Shown: piece by piece, positions 1 to 10,810 of the stretch | Layout of the letters: each line of letters starts with the position of its first letter | How positions within the stretch are numbered: the first letter of the stretch is position 1 | Origin: Galeruca laticollis | Taxonomy: Eukaryota; Arthropoda; Insecta; Coleoptera; Chrysomelidae | Direction of reading: 5' to 3' | Length of the DNA: 64,000 nucleotides | Assembly: GCA_963921935.1 (NCBI GenBank) | Contig: OY998184.1 | Location: 28,859,567 to 28,923,566 of the forward strand | Made by a program: the position numbers and the translations under genes | The notes under the pieces: generated by a model | What the model was told of the DNA's origin: nothing | The model's input: only the letters and a program-made list of their open reading frames with translations | The model's database searches: none

Positions 1-414
1 GTGTTTCTATTAGGTGTTTACGAGAGTTCATGGTACTGATTGCTTGAAGATAATTTTTAAGATTGGCTATATTGTAGTAAGGCCCCAATATGCCATACAT
101 TGTTCCAGGTAGGTTGGATGTGCACTTAACAATTTGCAGTCTGCGATTATCTGTTTAACAGGTAACATGCACTTACAGTTTTACATGTGGGTTCTACCTT
201 GGTGTCAAATAGGTAACTATGGGTCAGCCGCGTGTGACCGAGACGGAGACGCGTTAGAAGAACTTCGACTTCACGATTTTTGGGATGCACTGACCATGGT
301 TTCACTGAGTCTCTCACTTTTCGTAGCTTGTTTCCAGATATTTTCTAATTTTTTCCCACTCACTGAGCACTTCATGTTTCAAGCTTGTTTTTAAATCGGT
401 ACTCGTTATAAAAC

Positions 415-720
415 TCACGCGACCAGGTTCGCTTCTTCGTTTACTTTTATTCCAATATTGGAAGGAATCCAACAAAGTGTTATATCCTTGTTGTTATTTT
501 CCATAGATTGTAGTTGTCGCTTGATTTTATTTGCCAAACAATTAGTGGTGAAATTTTTTTGAATGACATGGGTTGAGTTAAGAGAATCTGTGAGTACCAG
601 ATAGTCAGATTCATCTGAACTAGAAGTGATGAAAGTGGCATGGTATATTGCATATAATTCAGCAGAGAAAGCAGATGAAACTGGAGGAGCTCTAAGCATA
701 TATTTCGAGGTTGGTGTCAT
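415..720 (-). pseudogene. RNase H domain fragment of LINE ORF2
   Basis: This 101-residue fragment has the retroelement RNase H pattern: the acidic ELYAIYHA segment, LTDSLNS, then CWIPSNIGIKVNEEAN, matching the usual WVPSHxGIxGNExAD signature with substitutions. In the source element it would remove RNA from the RNA-DNA hybrid. It is the downstream end of the minus-strand LINE and is cut from the RT domain by frameshifts, so it is unlikely to be made as a functional protein. Confidence 0.75.
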
Positions 721-2952
721 AATGGCACCTGTAGCATTTTCAAATTTGGATGCATCGGTATAAATACGAAATTTTGGTATTTATCAAGTATGTCATTTAA
801 TGAAGCTTTAATTAGCGTATGGCTGATGCAATGTTTGTCGAATGAGGTTAGCTGGATGATGAATTTAATGCTTTTGGTTGTCCTTGGTGGAGTGTGAGGA
901 TATTGGAAGGGAAACATTCGGAAAGTGGGTAATTTAGTTCGCCAAGATAGGTTCTAATTCTTGCATAAAAATGTTTTGCAGTTCTAGGTTTCTTTGCTGG
1001 GTACTTAAGACTCAAGCACATTCTTCTGTTTTCTAGGGATGGTTCTCCTAATTCACAATATAAACTTTCCACTGGTGTTGTTCGGAAAGCACCTGTTATT
1101 AAGCGTAGAGCTGAATTGTGAAAACTGTCGAGTTTTATCAGAAGTGATTTGTTGGTTGTTCAATACACTATTGATCCGTAGTCTAGTTTTGATAGAATGA
1201 ATGATCGCTACAGTGTTAACATTGTGTGTCGATCTGCAACCTGTTCTTTATCAGTTACCGTTTTAATCAAGTTAAGTCATTTGTTGCAAGCTAAGAGAAG
1301 ATTTCGGATGTGAAGATTCCAGCTAAGTGCGTGGTCAAATAACATACCGAGAAGTTTGATTGATGTTTTTGATTTTATTTGTTCATTGTACAGTTTTAAG
1401 GTCGGTATGTTTGGTATACTCCTCTGTCTTCAGAAAATAATATAACGTGTCTTCTAGTTCTAAATCTTTAATGAAAGCTTGAGTTTGCGAATAGAGATTT
1501 TCAAAACTTTTCCCTTCACAACCAAGTCATATGCGCTCAATCGAGTTTTCACAGGCAATTGTAAGTTTTGTAAGATGTCGTTGATTGCGACGATGAACAG
1601 CGTAGGACTTATGATTGACCCTTGGGGAATGCCGTTTACAAAATTTGTTTTATGGGAAATGATACCATTGACTCTCATTTCGAATGTTTGATTTTTGAGG
1701 AAATTTTTAATGAAAGCCAGGCAGTGGCCTTATATATTCCATTCGTGTAGCTTATTTATGATGCAGTCTTGCCAAGCAGTGTCAAAAGCTCGGTTAATGT
1801 CAAAGAAAACGGCCAAACAGCTGCTTCTTAGGGCGAATGCTTCATTGATTTCACTCTCTAAATCTATGATATCGACCAAGGCCGATTGATGTTGTCACTT
1901 TGTTCCGGTATGATAGGGTTTCGTGTTTCGAAAGTTCACAGTAGCCTGTTGTTTATAATTTTTTTCCATCAATTTGCACATGGCGCATGTCAAAGATATA
2001 GGTCGATAAGTATCAGGATTTGTTTTTATGCTCTGTGATTTTAGTATTGGTATTATTATCGATTCATGCCATTTTTTAGTAAAATGGTGTTGCAGCCAAA
2101 TGATATTAAACAGGTTAAGGAGGTATTCGTGTGCATTTGGAGGAATATGTTTTAAGAAGATCGTTGAAATTCCATCTGGTCCTGGTGACGTTTCTTCTAG
2201 GCTTGAGCGAGCTTCTCTGTATTCTTCGATGGTATATTCATAGGTTCATTTTGGTCGAATTGGATTATTACCTTTTTCTGTTATTCTCGCTTCTTATAAG
2301 CAACAAAGGTGTTATCGTAATTACCTGTGCTGGAATGATTTTTGTAGGTGTTAGCTAGTATTGAAACTATTATAAAATTATCAGAGGTCATCTGCCCATC
2401 TTTCTCCAGCATTAGTGTATTATGTTTGTACAGTCCAGATATTATTCGTACCTTTTCCCACACGTCAGTCATGGGTGTTTCAGCATTAAATGTAGATACG
2501 CATTCTGTCCAGGACTTGCGTTTGGCATTTATTATGGTAAGTCTAGCTTTGGCTCGCGTTTTTGAGAATTCAATTTTCATTTCAGTAGTACTGTGTCTTT
2601 TATATCTGTTGAAAGCAGTTTGGTTACTCTTGATTGCTGATTCACAGTCGCTATTCCACCATGGCACTGGATTGCGTCGTTTCAGACACGAGATTCTTCC
2701 GACCGATAGGTCCGCAGCTCGTTAAATAATGATGACAAAGTTTTCTAAAGCGTCATCTATGTCTGCTGATGCTTTGTAAGCTGGCATATTATTCGCAATC
2801 AGTATAGCTTCGAAAAGAGTTCATTTCTCTTTTTTAAGTTCCATGATTGATAGAGGTCGTGTTTGTTATTTGGTTTTCGGTTGTTTTCAATAACAATTGG
2901 ATAGTGGTCAGTGTTGTATCTGTATCCAACCTATCCCAAGAAAGTGGTGGAG

Positions 2953-3531
2953 TCAGGGTAGGATCACATATACTGATGTCGATACAAGAGTCTTGGCCTG
3001 TCTGTATGGTAAACCTGGTGATCTTCCATCATTTATAATAAATATATGAGCATTTTCGATAATATCTTCTAGTAAGCGACCTCTGTAGTTTATTGATGTT
3101 GATCCCCACATAAAGTTGTGTGCGTTGAAGTCGCCAAGTATTATCCTAGGTTTGAGAATTTGTTCTAATAACTCAGTCAGCTCTTCAGCATCTACTGGGG
3201 TTTCTGGAGGAATATTTAAGTTGCAAATATTCATTTTTGGGTTAGTTTAGAGTTTAATAGCTACAGCTTCTAGGTTGGTGCGGAGTGTGATTTCTTCAGC
3301 ATGTAGAGAATTTTTGACAAACATTGCTACTCCTTTGCTAGCGATTTCTGCATTAGTTCGATTTTGGCAAAAATTCTCAAATTGCCTAAGTTGTTTGTTA
3401 TTATTGTTTTTGAAATTGGTTTCGTGGAGTCAAACAACTTCACAGGTATGTCTGGATAGGATAACTTGCAACGTTGGTAAATTGTTATAAAAGCCGTTGA
3501 TATTCCATTGCAAAATTGATGTAAAAGCCAT
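2953..3531 (-). pseudogene. AP-like endonuclease domain of LINE ORF2 (broken)
   Basis: The minus strand from 3531 opens with LQWNINGFYNNL, the usual beginning of a LINE endonuclease/exonuclease/phosphatase domain. After an in-frame stop it continues with LHET, then IILGDFNAHNFMWGSTSIN, where the GDFNAH block holds the catalytic Asp/Asn. The family nicks target DNA for target-primed reverse transcription. Two or more in-frame stops break the reading frame. Confidence 0.75.
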
Positions 3532-3900
3532 GGAGATTGATAAAAAATGGGAAAGAGAAGGTGAATTACTACTTTGATGTTTCACTTTATGTTTCTGAAA
3601 TGTTTGTTTCTGGTATGTTCTTTTGCAGTTGGGATAAAAGTGGGTAAATTGTTGTTGATATGTCTATTAATGCCGCAAAATTATTGTAATTTTCTATTAT
3701 TTATGCTGATTGGGTCAGGTGAAACCTAGACATTTTCGAACAGATCAGATATCTGATTGTAGTCCAAGACGAATGGAGGATTTTGTTCAGAAATTACTTT
3801 TATAACTGGTCCATGAGAGTTTCTGTAGAAATATACTGTTTGTTTTTTGGTTTTTTGTTCGGTCTGTTTGGTTTTGCAAAAGGAGATTCATTTGAGTTCG

Positions 3901-4779
3901 CCAGTTCGTTTTCATCAGTTTGAGTTCTGTTGAATTTCTTCCATGTTTATAAAATAAATATTAAGAGAATGAGATGTTATAGGGAACTCTGATGGGACCT
4001 CAGCCTGTGCTTGGGAATTATTGACTTGAGTGTTCGTCGGTTAGTAGTAAAGTTGGGTAGAAATTTGAGACTGTTCATTTAATTGAGGTTGGGAGGTTTT
4101 ACAGTTCTTTCTTCAAACCAGGGTGAAATTGATAGCAATATAACTAATAAAAATCACTATTTTGATATGAAGCTATGAAATTGTACTCACAGTACTTTCT
4201 CTATGATGTAAGAGCACTTCTAAATTCACGATCAAATGTTTTATAAACATTTTGAACTACGATGATTATCGATTATCTGTTTTCACAAGAGCACAACGTT
4301 CGTAATTTGTTTTCCTCCCACTTAGTCAATCACACGTAGTCCAATAGGATGGTTCGAATAAGGAGAGTTCCAAAAAGCGGACCTATAGTCAAAAGGAGAA
4401 TATATTCTCCTAGAAATTCTTTGGCTACGATGACAAAATCGAATTGCTGAAGCAAACGCCTATTTTAAGGTCATAGTTGGAACACATTACATTAGACCAT
4501 AAGCTGATCAGAGGATGTTTCATTTCATTGTAAAGAGATTCGATATACTAGTATCTTCAGACGATGAGATACTGGATTCACCCAGTACCGTCATATTTTT
4601 GTTGAGTAAGACATTAAGTAGGGAAGTGTAGATATCCGATTCTAAAACTTTTGATAACAAATTTTTGACATCATTTTTTTCTATACTTTAGAGGAAATGA
4701 GAAGTTTATATTTAGACAAATACGATTGGTCAACGTGGATGTAATTATTCGAAAATATGTTTCAATGGGCAGAATGTAT
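3901..4779. other. Gap between LINE and Harbinger element
   Basis: AT-rich DNA with only short open frames. Part may be decayed ORF1 or 5' UTR of the minus-strand LINE to the left. I recognise no gene, RNA or clear repeat here. Confidence 0.4.
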
Positions 4780-5077
4780 AAAAAAAAGGATATGCTTATA
4801 CTACCAAGTTTTGAAGGATATCCTTCAGTTTAAACGCATAACAATTAAATCACAAGGTTAGCCTTATTTCCAAGTAGAGGGTTATCCTCTTGACCTTCTC
4901 CTTCTTGTGAAGTAAAGGGAAATGTATAACATCAACCGTATACTTTTAAAATAAAGGATATCCTCATGAAATGTTGAGTAGCAGACCCACCTTTGAAGTA
5001 CATGGTGTTTCTTTTACTTTTTAATAAGTTTTTTCAATAGTTTAGTTGTTTCTAGTGTTTTAGTAAATTCATAAAGT

Positions 5078-6149
5078 GTGTTTCCATTGGCATATGTTGT
5101 GAATGTAAGAGTTGTTAAACATTACAAGCCCCGTTTACCCACACCGCTTCGTGACTACAAACTCTTGTACCGCTTTGAAGAACACAAAGTTCAGTGTTTA
5201 GCAGTCACATTTTTAGAAGCAAATGGAGAGACTTGGGGAGGTGCATTGCAATCATTACATAAAATAAAAATTTGTTTGCGATATCTTGCTGATCCTGGAT
5301 ATCAAAAAGGTATTGGTCAAGAACTTGGTATTGACCAGGTTACTGGGTGCCGAACTCTAAGTACAGTTGTTAATAGTATAGCTGCACAAGCAAACCATTG
5401 GATCAAGTTTCCAATTTCCAATAATAAAATAGACGAGGCTAAGCAGATGTGACAGAGCAAGTATAGATTTCCTACTGCAATTTTTTTTAGTCACGGGGGG
5501 TTAGGGTTCAGGTGTTGTGATTGTTGCCGCTCAGACATTGATTGGCTTATTGTGCATCCCGCCTCCTACAGCAATTGGTGTTCTTGATTGTACTCGCGTT
5601 GGAATTTTGGAACCTAGACTCCATGGAGATGAGTATTTAAACAGAAGAAATAAACCAACTCTTAATGTACAAGCTACTTGTAATGCTAAAGAAATGTTTC
5701 CAAGTATTGATATTAGCTGGCCTGGATCGGTACATTAATCAAGAATGTGGAAAAATTCTCAAATAAGATCAGTATTGGCAAACAAAGCTAACGTTGTACT
5801 ACTTGTTGATAGCGGGTATGGAATAGAGCCATGTTTCATGACTCCATTTCCATATTCTGAACCTGGTGCAGAGCGTGCTTACAACTCTTTTTTTAAAAGA
5901 GAGCGAGTAGTTATCGAGGGCTCTTTTTGTCAATTAAAGCGCCGGTTTCCTTTCTTGCAATATGTTTGCCGGACAAAACTAGAGAGTGTGCCTAAAATAG
6001 TTGTTGAATGCATGGTACTTCGCAATATTGCTAAAGCTTTAAACGACCCTGACTCTGAGCCACTAGAAGAAGAACCTGAAGAAGATGATGATGAACCACT
6101 TCATATGACATTGGTGACCTTGCTCTTCGACAACAAGGACAATAAATAA
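5078..6149 (+). pseudogene. HARBI1-like DDE transposase, broken
   Basis: Three consecutive open segments form one transposase. Segment 5078-5452 is the N-terminal helical region. Segment 5517-5738 holds IGVLDCTRVGI with the first catalytic Asp, HGDEYLNRRNKPTLNVQATC, and the end of the WPGSVH block (normally followed by DSR, here by a stop). Segment 5745-6149 has LLVDSGYG with the second Asp, then the RAYNSFFKRERVVIEGSFCQLKRRF block with the Glu, and an acidic tail. Stops or frameshifts at about 5450-5517 and 5736-5745 inactivate it. Relatives of this family cut and paste PIF/Harbinger elements at TWA targets. Confidence 0.8.
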
Positions 6150-6339
6150 GTAGAAATTTATTTTAAACATAAACATTTTATTTATTATCGCGACACCATA
6201 TTCATTCCATTACTAGAAGCAAATTAAATAACCTAGCAAGTTAACTAACCAAACAGTTATATATAAATTATTACTTAGAATACAAAACAAAAGATAATAA
6301 CCTCTACATTAATAATAACACTAATAACTTGAAGTACGT

Positions 6340-7160
6340 TTTTTCACCATGAGGAACTGTTTCTTTTACTACATTAGGCAAACTTCCTTTATCCTTTCAA
6401 GCTTTTTCTCATAATGCTCTTGCTGGAATTTAACAGTACGATACTGCTGCAATAAAACCAAGCGTTGCAGTTCTTTTAGGGTAAATGGCCTAGTCTCGTC
6501 ACTTTAAAATTTTTCAGTAGGCAATTTTCTTCTTGGTGGCAGGGAAAGCTGTACAGGTGCCATAAACTTACTGGAAGTCTGACTCTTGAAAGAGAGACTC
6601 CTCTGGACCTATGGAACTCTGGCCTACTTGTTTAATCATAGAGTCAAATATTTGTGAGCTAGTACTGCTGTCTTGTTCTGCCACACCCCAATTGCATGGC
6701 TCCTTTGAATCCCCTTGCATAACTTTCAGTAACTTCTTCTCTCATTCTAGTTTTTTAGTGTTTTATTACCAGTTTTGGTAAGGTCAGTTTTCTTTTCCAA
6801 TAGAGATTTCATGTTGTTAATTTTTTTAAAAATCCTTTCTTATCTAAAGGCTTACCAAATACTGCACCATACTGCTTTGTCACTTTCTCAATTGCCTGAT
6901 CTTACCGTTTTTTCACACTTGGAACTTGGAACTCCTCTAATATAACCGGTGAAATAAAATCTAACTCATTACTACCCCTGTTTGTATCACATTCACTTTC
7001 ACTCGAATCAGACAAAGCAACACAAAATACAAAGCTTTGAAGTAAAGAGCAAACAGTGAACAGCTGATCACAGGACTGGACATGAGTGATAGAAATGTAT
7101 CTGGGCTTGTGGAACGTGGGGGACTGTCAACTCCCAATCTTCCAGTTTCCAACCAGAACA
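6340..7160 (-). pseudogene. Harbinger second protein remnant
   Basis: Minus-strand frames here give charged, helical pieces. One includes a DSSESECDTN acidic stretch followed by LDFISPVILEEFQVPS, then VTKQYGAVFGKPLDKKGF and a Lys-rich coil. Several frameshifts and stops interrupt them. The location opposite a Harbinger transposase inside the same palindrome-bounded element fits the Myb-like or accessory DNA-binding protein these elements usually carry. The family call is by position rather than by a clear domain. Confidence 0.4.
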
Positions 7161-7370
7161 GCACTCCAAATACTGATACAACCTAGCAGTGGCAGCTTAT
7201 ACTTGCGAATAGACGATATCCTTTAAATCATAGAGGATATCCTTCAAGTATAAGGTTTACATTATACATTTAGAAAAAAAGGATATCCTTCTACTTCTAC
7301 CTTACACTTCTTCATCATAACCTTATACTTCAACCTTTTACTTGGGAGGATATCCTTCAGTTTTATATTC

Positions 7371-9330
7371 GTATATTCCACAAAATGAGTTCATTGAACG
7401 GTCATTCAGTTTCACTGTCAAGCTAAAGCTGTCTTTGAACTTATATCTTTATGGAAATGGTAAGAAACAAGATACAAACGAAGAAGATAATTCTATTGTG
7501 ACTTTCTAGTCCTAATACCCCATTTCTCATTATATTCCTGGTGATACAAATACCCCAGGAGAAAAGCGTGGCTGACTCAATGAGGAACTTTGAAAGATAA
7601 TTTTGGAAATCCACCAGTTTATCGATTAAATCTATACAGACAAAAATCAAATCAAACCTGATATTTCATGTACATCTTAAAATAGTTTTCTACCAATCAA
7701 TACATTTCACGGCCTCACGAAATTTGAAACTTTAGGATAGTTTTCAGTAATGTATTCACATAAGTATAAAACTATGGGCAGTTTTGTTTTCTCTGTTAGC
7801 TTTGTCAATGTTGGAAAAATGCATCTCTGTAAACGTTCAATTACATATATTCCTAGTATTCCAAACAAAGATCTATTCAGTTTAAACCGTTTTATTTTCA
7901 CGGCAGTGAACCGAACTAAACTAACCAACTTGAAAGTTATTTACGAAAATACAATCCAAATACATTCGCCGCCTTTTCGATGACTTTTGTGTCCGAACTT
8001 CGAAATAGTTCGATACCTATATAAACACAACAAAGTTCGTCCAATATTGGAAAGAGGTTGCAACGTTCAACCACAAAACATAAGATGTTTCTCAATTTCG
8101 ACAAAGTAGCATATTATAAAGAGTGTTTGTTAAACTTATATAGGTACGTTGCTTTGGCTAGAGAGAGAACAGCTTTGTATAATAGAAAATTGATATAGTT
8201 ATGCATTTTCTGCAGTTACTGAATTAATTTTCGGGATAAATCTACATCGAACTGCTACATTTATTACTTTCTTAATCTCAAATTTATCAATAATCAATCG
8301 TCTCCATTAATTCGATGATGGAACGAAAAAGTATATGGAAAGCGTGTGAGCGTACGAAAAGCTTAATAGCATTAAGGCCTGGAAATTTCTAGTTGTCGAA
8401 GCAAAATTCACATTATAATGATTAGGAACCCTTCACTTACTAGCCAATTCATAATATTAAAGCAGCATTATATATTTGAGATGCCTCTATCTCTATTTCT
8501 AATATGTATAAGATTTCCAGGATTCTTGTGAATCAAAACAGATCAAAACGTACACATTGTTCAGAATGATCAACCTGCACCCTTGTCATTCTTCAAAATG
8601 AAATAAAGTTCAGAGAAATGTCCAGAAATTATTAGAGAAAATAACTGTCACTGGCAAATATGTGAATAGTATAATCAGAAAGAATAATAGTAATAACAAA
8701 GAATAAAAAAGATACCTCAAAATATCATTGCAGGGTCAACAATTTCGGGAACATTTCAAAATTCAGTTTTTGAACTGGAAATATCAGTTGTGAAAATACT
8801 AGTCTATGTATAGTAAATCATGGTTGAGTTGAAGACCAACTGATGATACTATGGGAACATTATATTATATGTGCTAATTGACTAGTACTTTGTTTCTAAT
8901 ATCAATAATTGACTGTATTTATCGCCTCCATCTGAAAAAGAGTCTGGGAAACTAATAGTAGTGGAGAAAAACAAGGGAAGTTGACAAACATCTACATGTA
9001 TAGATATAACATGGCGCGCGAAGTGTGTGGAAAACATCAAGAGTAGAAATCAGATCATTTCAGAATTCAATTTTTGAATTCCATTTTCACCATTCTTCCT
9101 TACAATTAAACGTCTCTATGCATCATTATTGATCCAAATGGTCACTCGATGAATACTTTTTTCAACCTTATGTCAGAGAGTGCTATCAATACTCATTCAT
9201 CTATCGAACTAGGAACACGGTAAGCATGTTGACCAATTTACGCTTGTCTGCAACTGTCAAATTTGCCAAAAATATAGTGTTTCAACAATTATAGAGTACG
9301 TTTGTGTGTACTAGAGAGCTTCAGATATAT
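7371..9330. other. About 2 kb with no recognised gene
   Basis: AT-rich sequence with short open frames on both strands, none matching a family I know. No tandem repeat, tRNA or TIR pair stood out. It may hold the 5' region of the Jockey-like LINE that starts near 9381. Confidence 0.4.
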
Positions 9331-9380
9331 TTTTAATTACAGAATAATGTGCTTAAAGTGCGATCCCTGAAAACACAAAT

Positions 9381-10039
9381 GGCTAAACAAGTAAGAATAT
9401 TACAATAGAATGCTAATGGACTGCTGCAGCACCAACAAGAGTTACAAGCAGTTCTGGACATAGAAAAAATTGATGTATGCCTCATTGCTGAAACCCACTT
9501 TACCAGGGAGTCATACATCGAATTTAAAAGATTTAAGATGTACCATACGATTCACCCTGACAATGCAGCCAAAGGTGCAAGCGCAATCATTACACCACCA
9601 AGAAATGAGTTACCTATCTGAACAAATACAATCCACATATCTCTAAACATCAAAATAAAAACTTACGATGTTGTAATAACGGGAATATATTGTCCACCAA
9701 GGCATGCTATAAAAAAGGACCAATATATAGATTTTCTTGGAAGCCAAGATTACATATTCATTGTAGGTGGTGACTTCAATGCAAAGAACACTCACTGGGG
9801 ATCTAGATTGACCACAACTAAAGGTAATTAGCTTTTAAAAGCATGTAATTAGCTTAAATGTGAAATGTTATCATCTGGTGAGCCAACATATTGGCCCACT
9901 GACCCGAACAAAATTTCTGACCTTATAGACTTTTTTGTAGTGAGGAATTACGTTCATGTTGCTGAAGGATGGGATATGAATTCTGATCACTCCCTCAATA
10001 CTTCTTACATTGTGTGACACTGTGATTCAGAAAGAAGAT
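9381..10039 (+). mobile_element. Jockey-like LINE, left half (endonuclease), interrupted by Polinton
   Basis: From the ATG at about 9380 the plus strand reads as a Jockey-type endonuclease: NANGLLQHQQEL, DVCLIAETHFT, GIYCPPRHAIKKDQ, then GGDFNAKNTHWGSRLTTTKG, GEPTYWPTDPNKISDLIDFF and SDHSLN. Stops and a frameshift near 9620 show it is dead. The frame runs up to 10039, where the Polinton begins; the same LINE resumes at 25333 after the duplicated target site. This shows that the LINE was in place first. Confidence 0.8.
10034..10039. repeat. Polinton target site duplication, left copy
   Basis: GAAGAT directly precedes the AG terminus of the left TIR. The identical six bases follow the CT terminus of the right TIR at 25333-25338. 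Six-base duplications are characteristic of Polinton/Maverick integration. Confidence 0.92.
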
Positions 10040-10172
10040 AGTAGATAGAGCTATGAGAGTTCTAATTCACTACTTCAAAAATCTCCGCTTGGTGGCGCTG
10101 AGAGCGGCGGCGCGCGCGTTTTTAATTTTAGGCCGCCATTTTTAGTCCTGTTTTAAAAATCTGAAAAAAAAC

Positions 10173-10240
10173 TTCAGTGAGATTCGATCGCACAACCTTC
10201 GCGTCTATAGCAAGACGTTCAACACATGCCGCCATAAGCT
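10173..10240 (-). ncRNA. tRNA-like segment in left TIR
   Basis: This is the mirror copy of the segment at 25132-25199. Read on the minus strand it has an A-box-like TGGCGGCATGTG, a 5 bp anticodon-like stem (CGTCT/AGACG) with a 6-base loop, a perfect GWTCRANNC B box (GATCGAATC, 10181-10189) inside a 4-of-5 paired T-arm, and then a run of eight T (10164-10171 as A on the plus strand) that could end Pol III transcription. The anticodon loop is one base short of normal, so a functional tRNA is doubtful. Confidence 0.4.
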
Positions 10241-10299
10241 CTCATGCATATTATTAGCGAAGGAAGGTAGTATTGCTGCAATGTGAGCGCACCGTACGC

Positions 10300-10433
10300 T
10301 TCTTGCTGTAAAATGTGACGTAGTCGAGAAAGATCCGTTAGGATGATAAGGCGGCGCGCTACCGGGTTCTTGCTGTAAAATGTGACGTAGTCGAGAAAGA
10401 TCCGTTAGGATGATAAGGCGGCGCGCTACCGGG
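10300..10433 (+). repeat. 67 bp tandem duplication unique to the left TIR
   Basis: Two copies of a 67 bp unit beginning TTCTTGCTGTAAAATGTGA and ending CTACCGGG lie head to tail; the two copies look identical. The right TIR has a single copy. The duplication therefore arose after the TIRs last matched, probably by slippage or unequal exchange. Confidence 0.9.
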
Positions 10434-10684
10434 GGGCATTTTCATTATGTAAAAATATTAAAATTTATCAAAATTGTAAACATGTTTTTCAATAATCCAT
10501 TATCATTTTCACCACAAGGTTTAAAATTAAACTTTGCAGTATTGCTGACGAATAAAACATATTATTTTTATAATCAGAATTCGATGTTCCCTATATATAC
10601 GGTGGAGTAAAAAATAATGTAGAGAATAAATTCATTATATTAGCTACATTCATAATCGATGAAAAAACAGCAATGTGAAATATC

Positions 10685-10725
10685 AAAAAACCACAATAAT
10701 TGATAACGGGAAAGAAATAACGAAT
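10685..10725 (+). repeat. 41 bp direct repeat, copy 1
   Basis: The segment from AAAAAACCACAATAATTGAT to AACGAAT recurs identically at 21437-21477 in the same orientation. Copy 1 lies in the upstream region of the left metalloproteinase; copy 2 lies between two tandem repeat arrays on the right. Confidence 0.85.
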
Positions 10726-10810
10726 ATGTTCTAATTTTATCATATCAATAAGATAAAAAAAAAATATAAAATAACGTTTTTGTATTCTCTAATGATTAGT
10801 ATCATTCAAG

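Larger units (their letters stand above)
415..3900 (-). mobile_element. Degenerate I-like non-LTR retrotransposon (LINE)
   Basis: Pieces of one LINE read in order on the minus strand. A likely ORF1 tail lies near 3730-3890. The endonuclease start (ATG at 3531-3529, peptide beginning MAFTSILQWNINGF) is followed by the endonuclease core with LGDFNAHNFMWGS (2953-3234), a linker beginning PWWNSDCESA (2281-2667), reverse transcriptase with GIPQGSIISPTLF (1460-1678) and RNase H (415-720). The catalytic YADD of the RT is altered (SAYDL), and stops and frameshifts separate the parts. An RNase H domain after RT is typical of the I/R1/Loa groups rather than Jockey. The 3' end is not resolved but probably lies within the first 400 bases. 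Confidence 0.8.
4815..7355. repeat. GGATATCC palindrome clusters at both ends of Harbinger element
   Basis: AAGGATATCCTT-type palindromes occur near 4817, 4964, 7229, 7279 and 7345, with degenerate copies near 4880 and 7213, and none between. Spacing is irregular, tens of bases to about 150. Subterminal arrays of this sort often serve as transposase or accessory-protein binding sites; that role is inferred. Confidence 0.6.
4780..7370 (+). mobile_element. PIF/Harbinger DNA transposon (broken)
   Basis: A transposase of the HARBI1/DDE_4 type lies on the plus strand (5078-6149) and remains of a second protein lie on the minus strand (about 6340-7160), the usual two-gene Harbinger layout. Both ends carry clusters of the palindrome GGATATCC: near 4817 and 4964 on the left, and near 7229, 7279 and 7345 on the right, with a variant near 7213. 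The left end (TTTTGAAGGATATCCTT) and the reverse complement of the right end (AAACTGAAGGATATCCTCC) look like inverted termini. I could not fix a 3 bp target duplication, so the limits are approximate. Confidence 0.75.
10040..10437 (+). repeat. Left terminal inverted repeat
   Basis: Starts AGTAGATAGAGC and matches the reverse complement of 25002-25332 almost base for base. The left copy is 67 bp longer because a 67 bp segment is tandemly duplicated (10300-10366 and 10367-10433). It contains a GC-rich GGCGGCGCGCGCG block close to the end and a tRNA-like segment on the minus strand. Confidence 0.95.

Noticed and set aside
1479..2725. Plus-strand frames at 1479, 1695, 2028, 2131 and 2348
   Set aside because: Antisense shadows of the minus-strand LINE.
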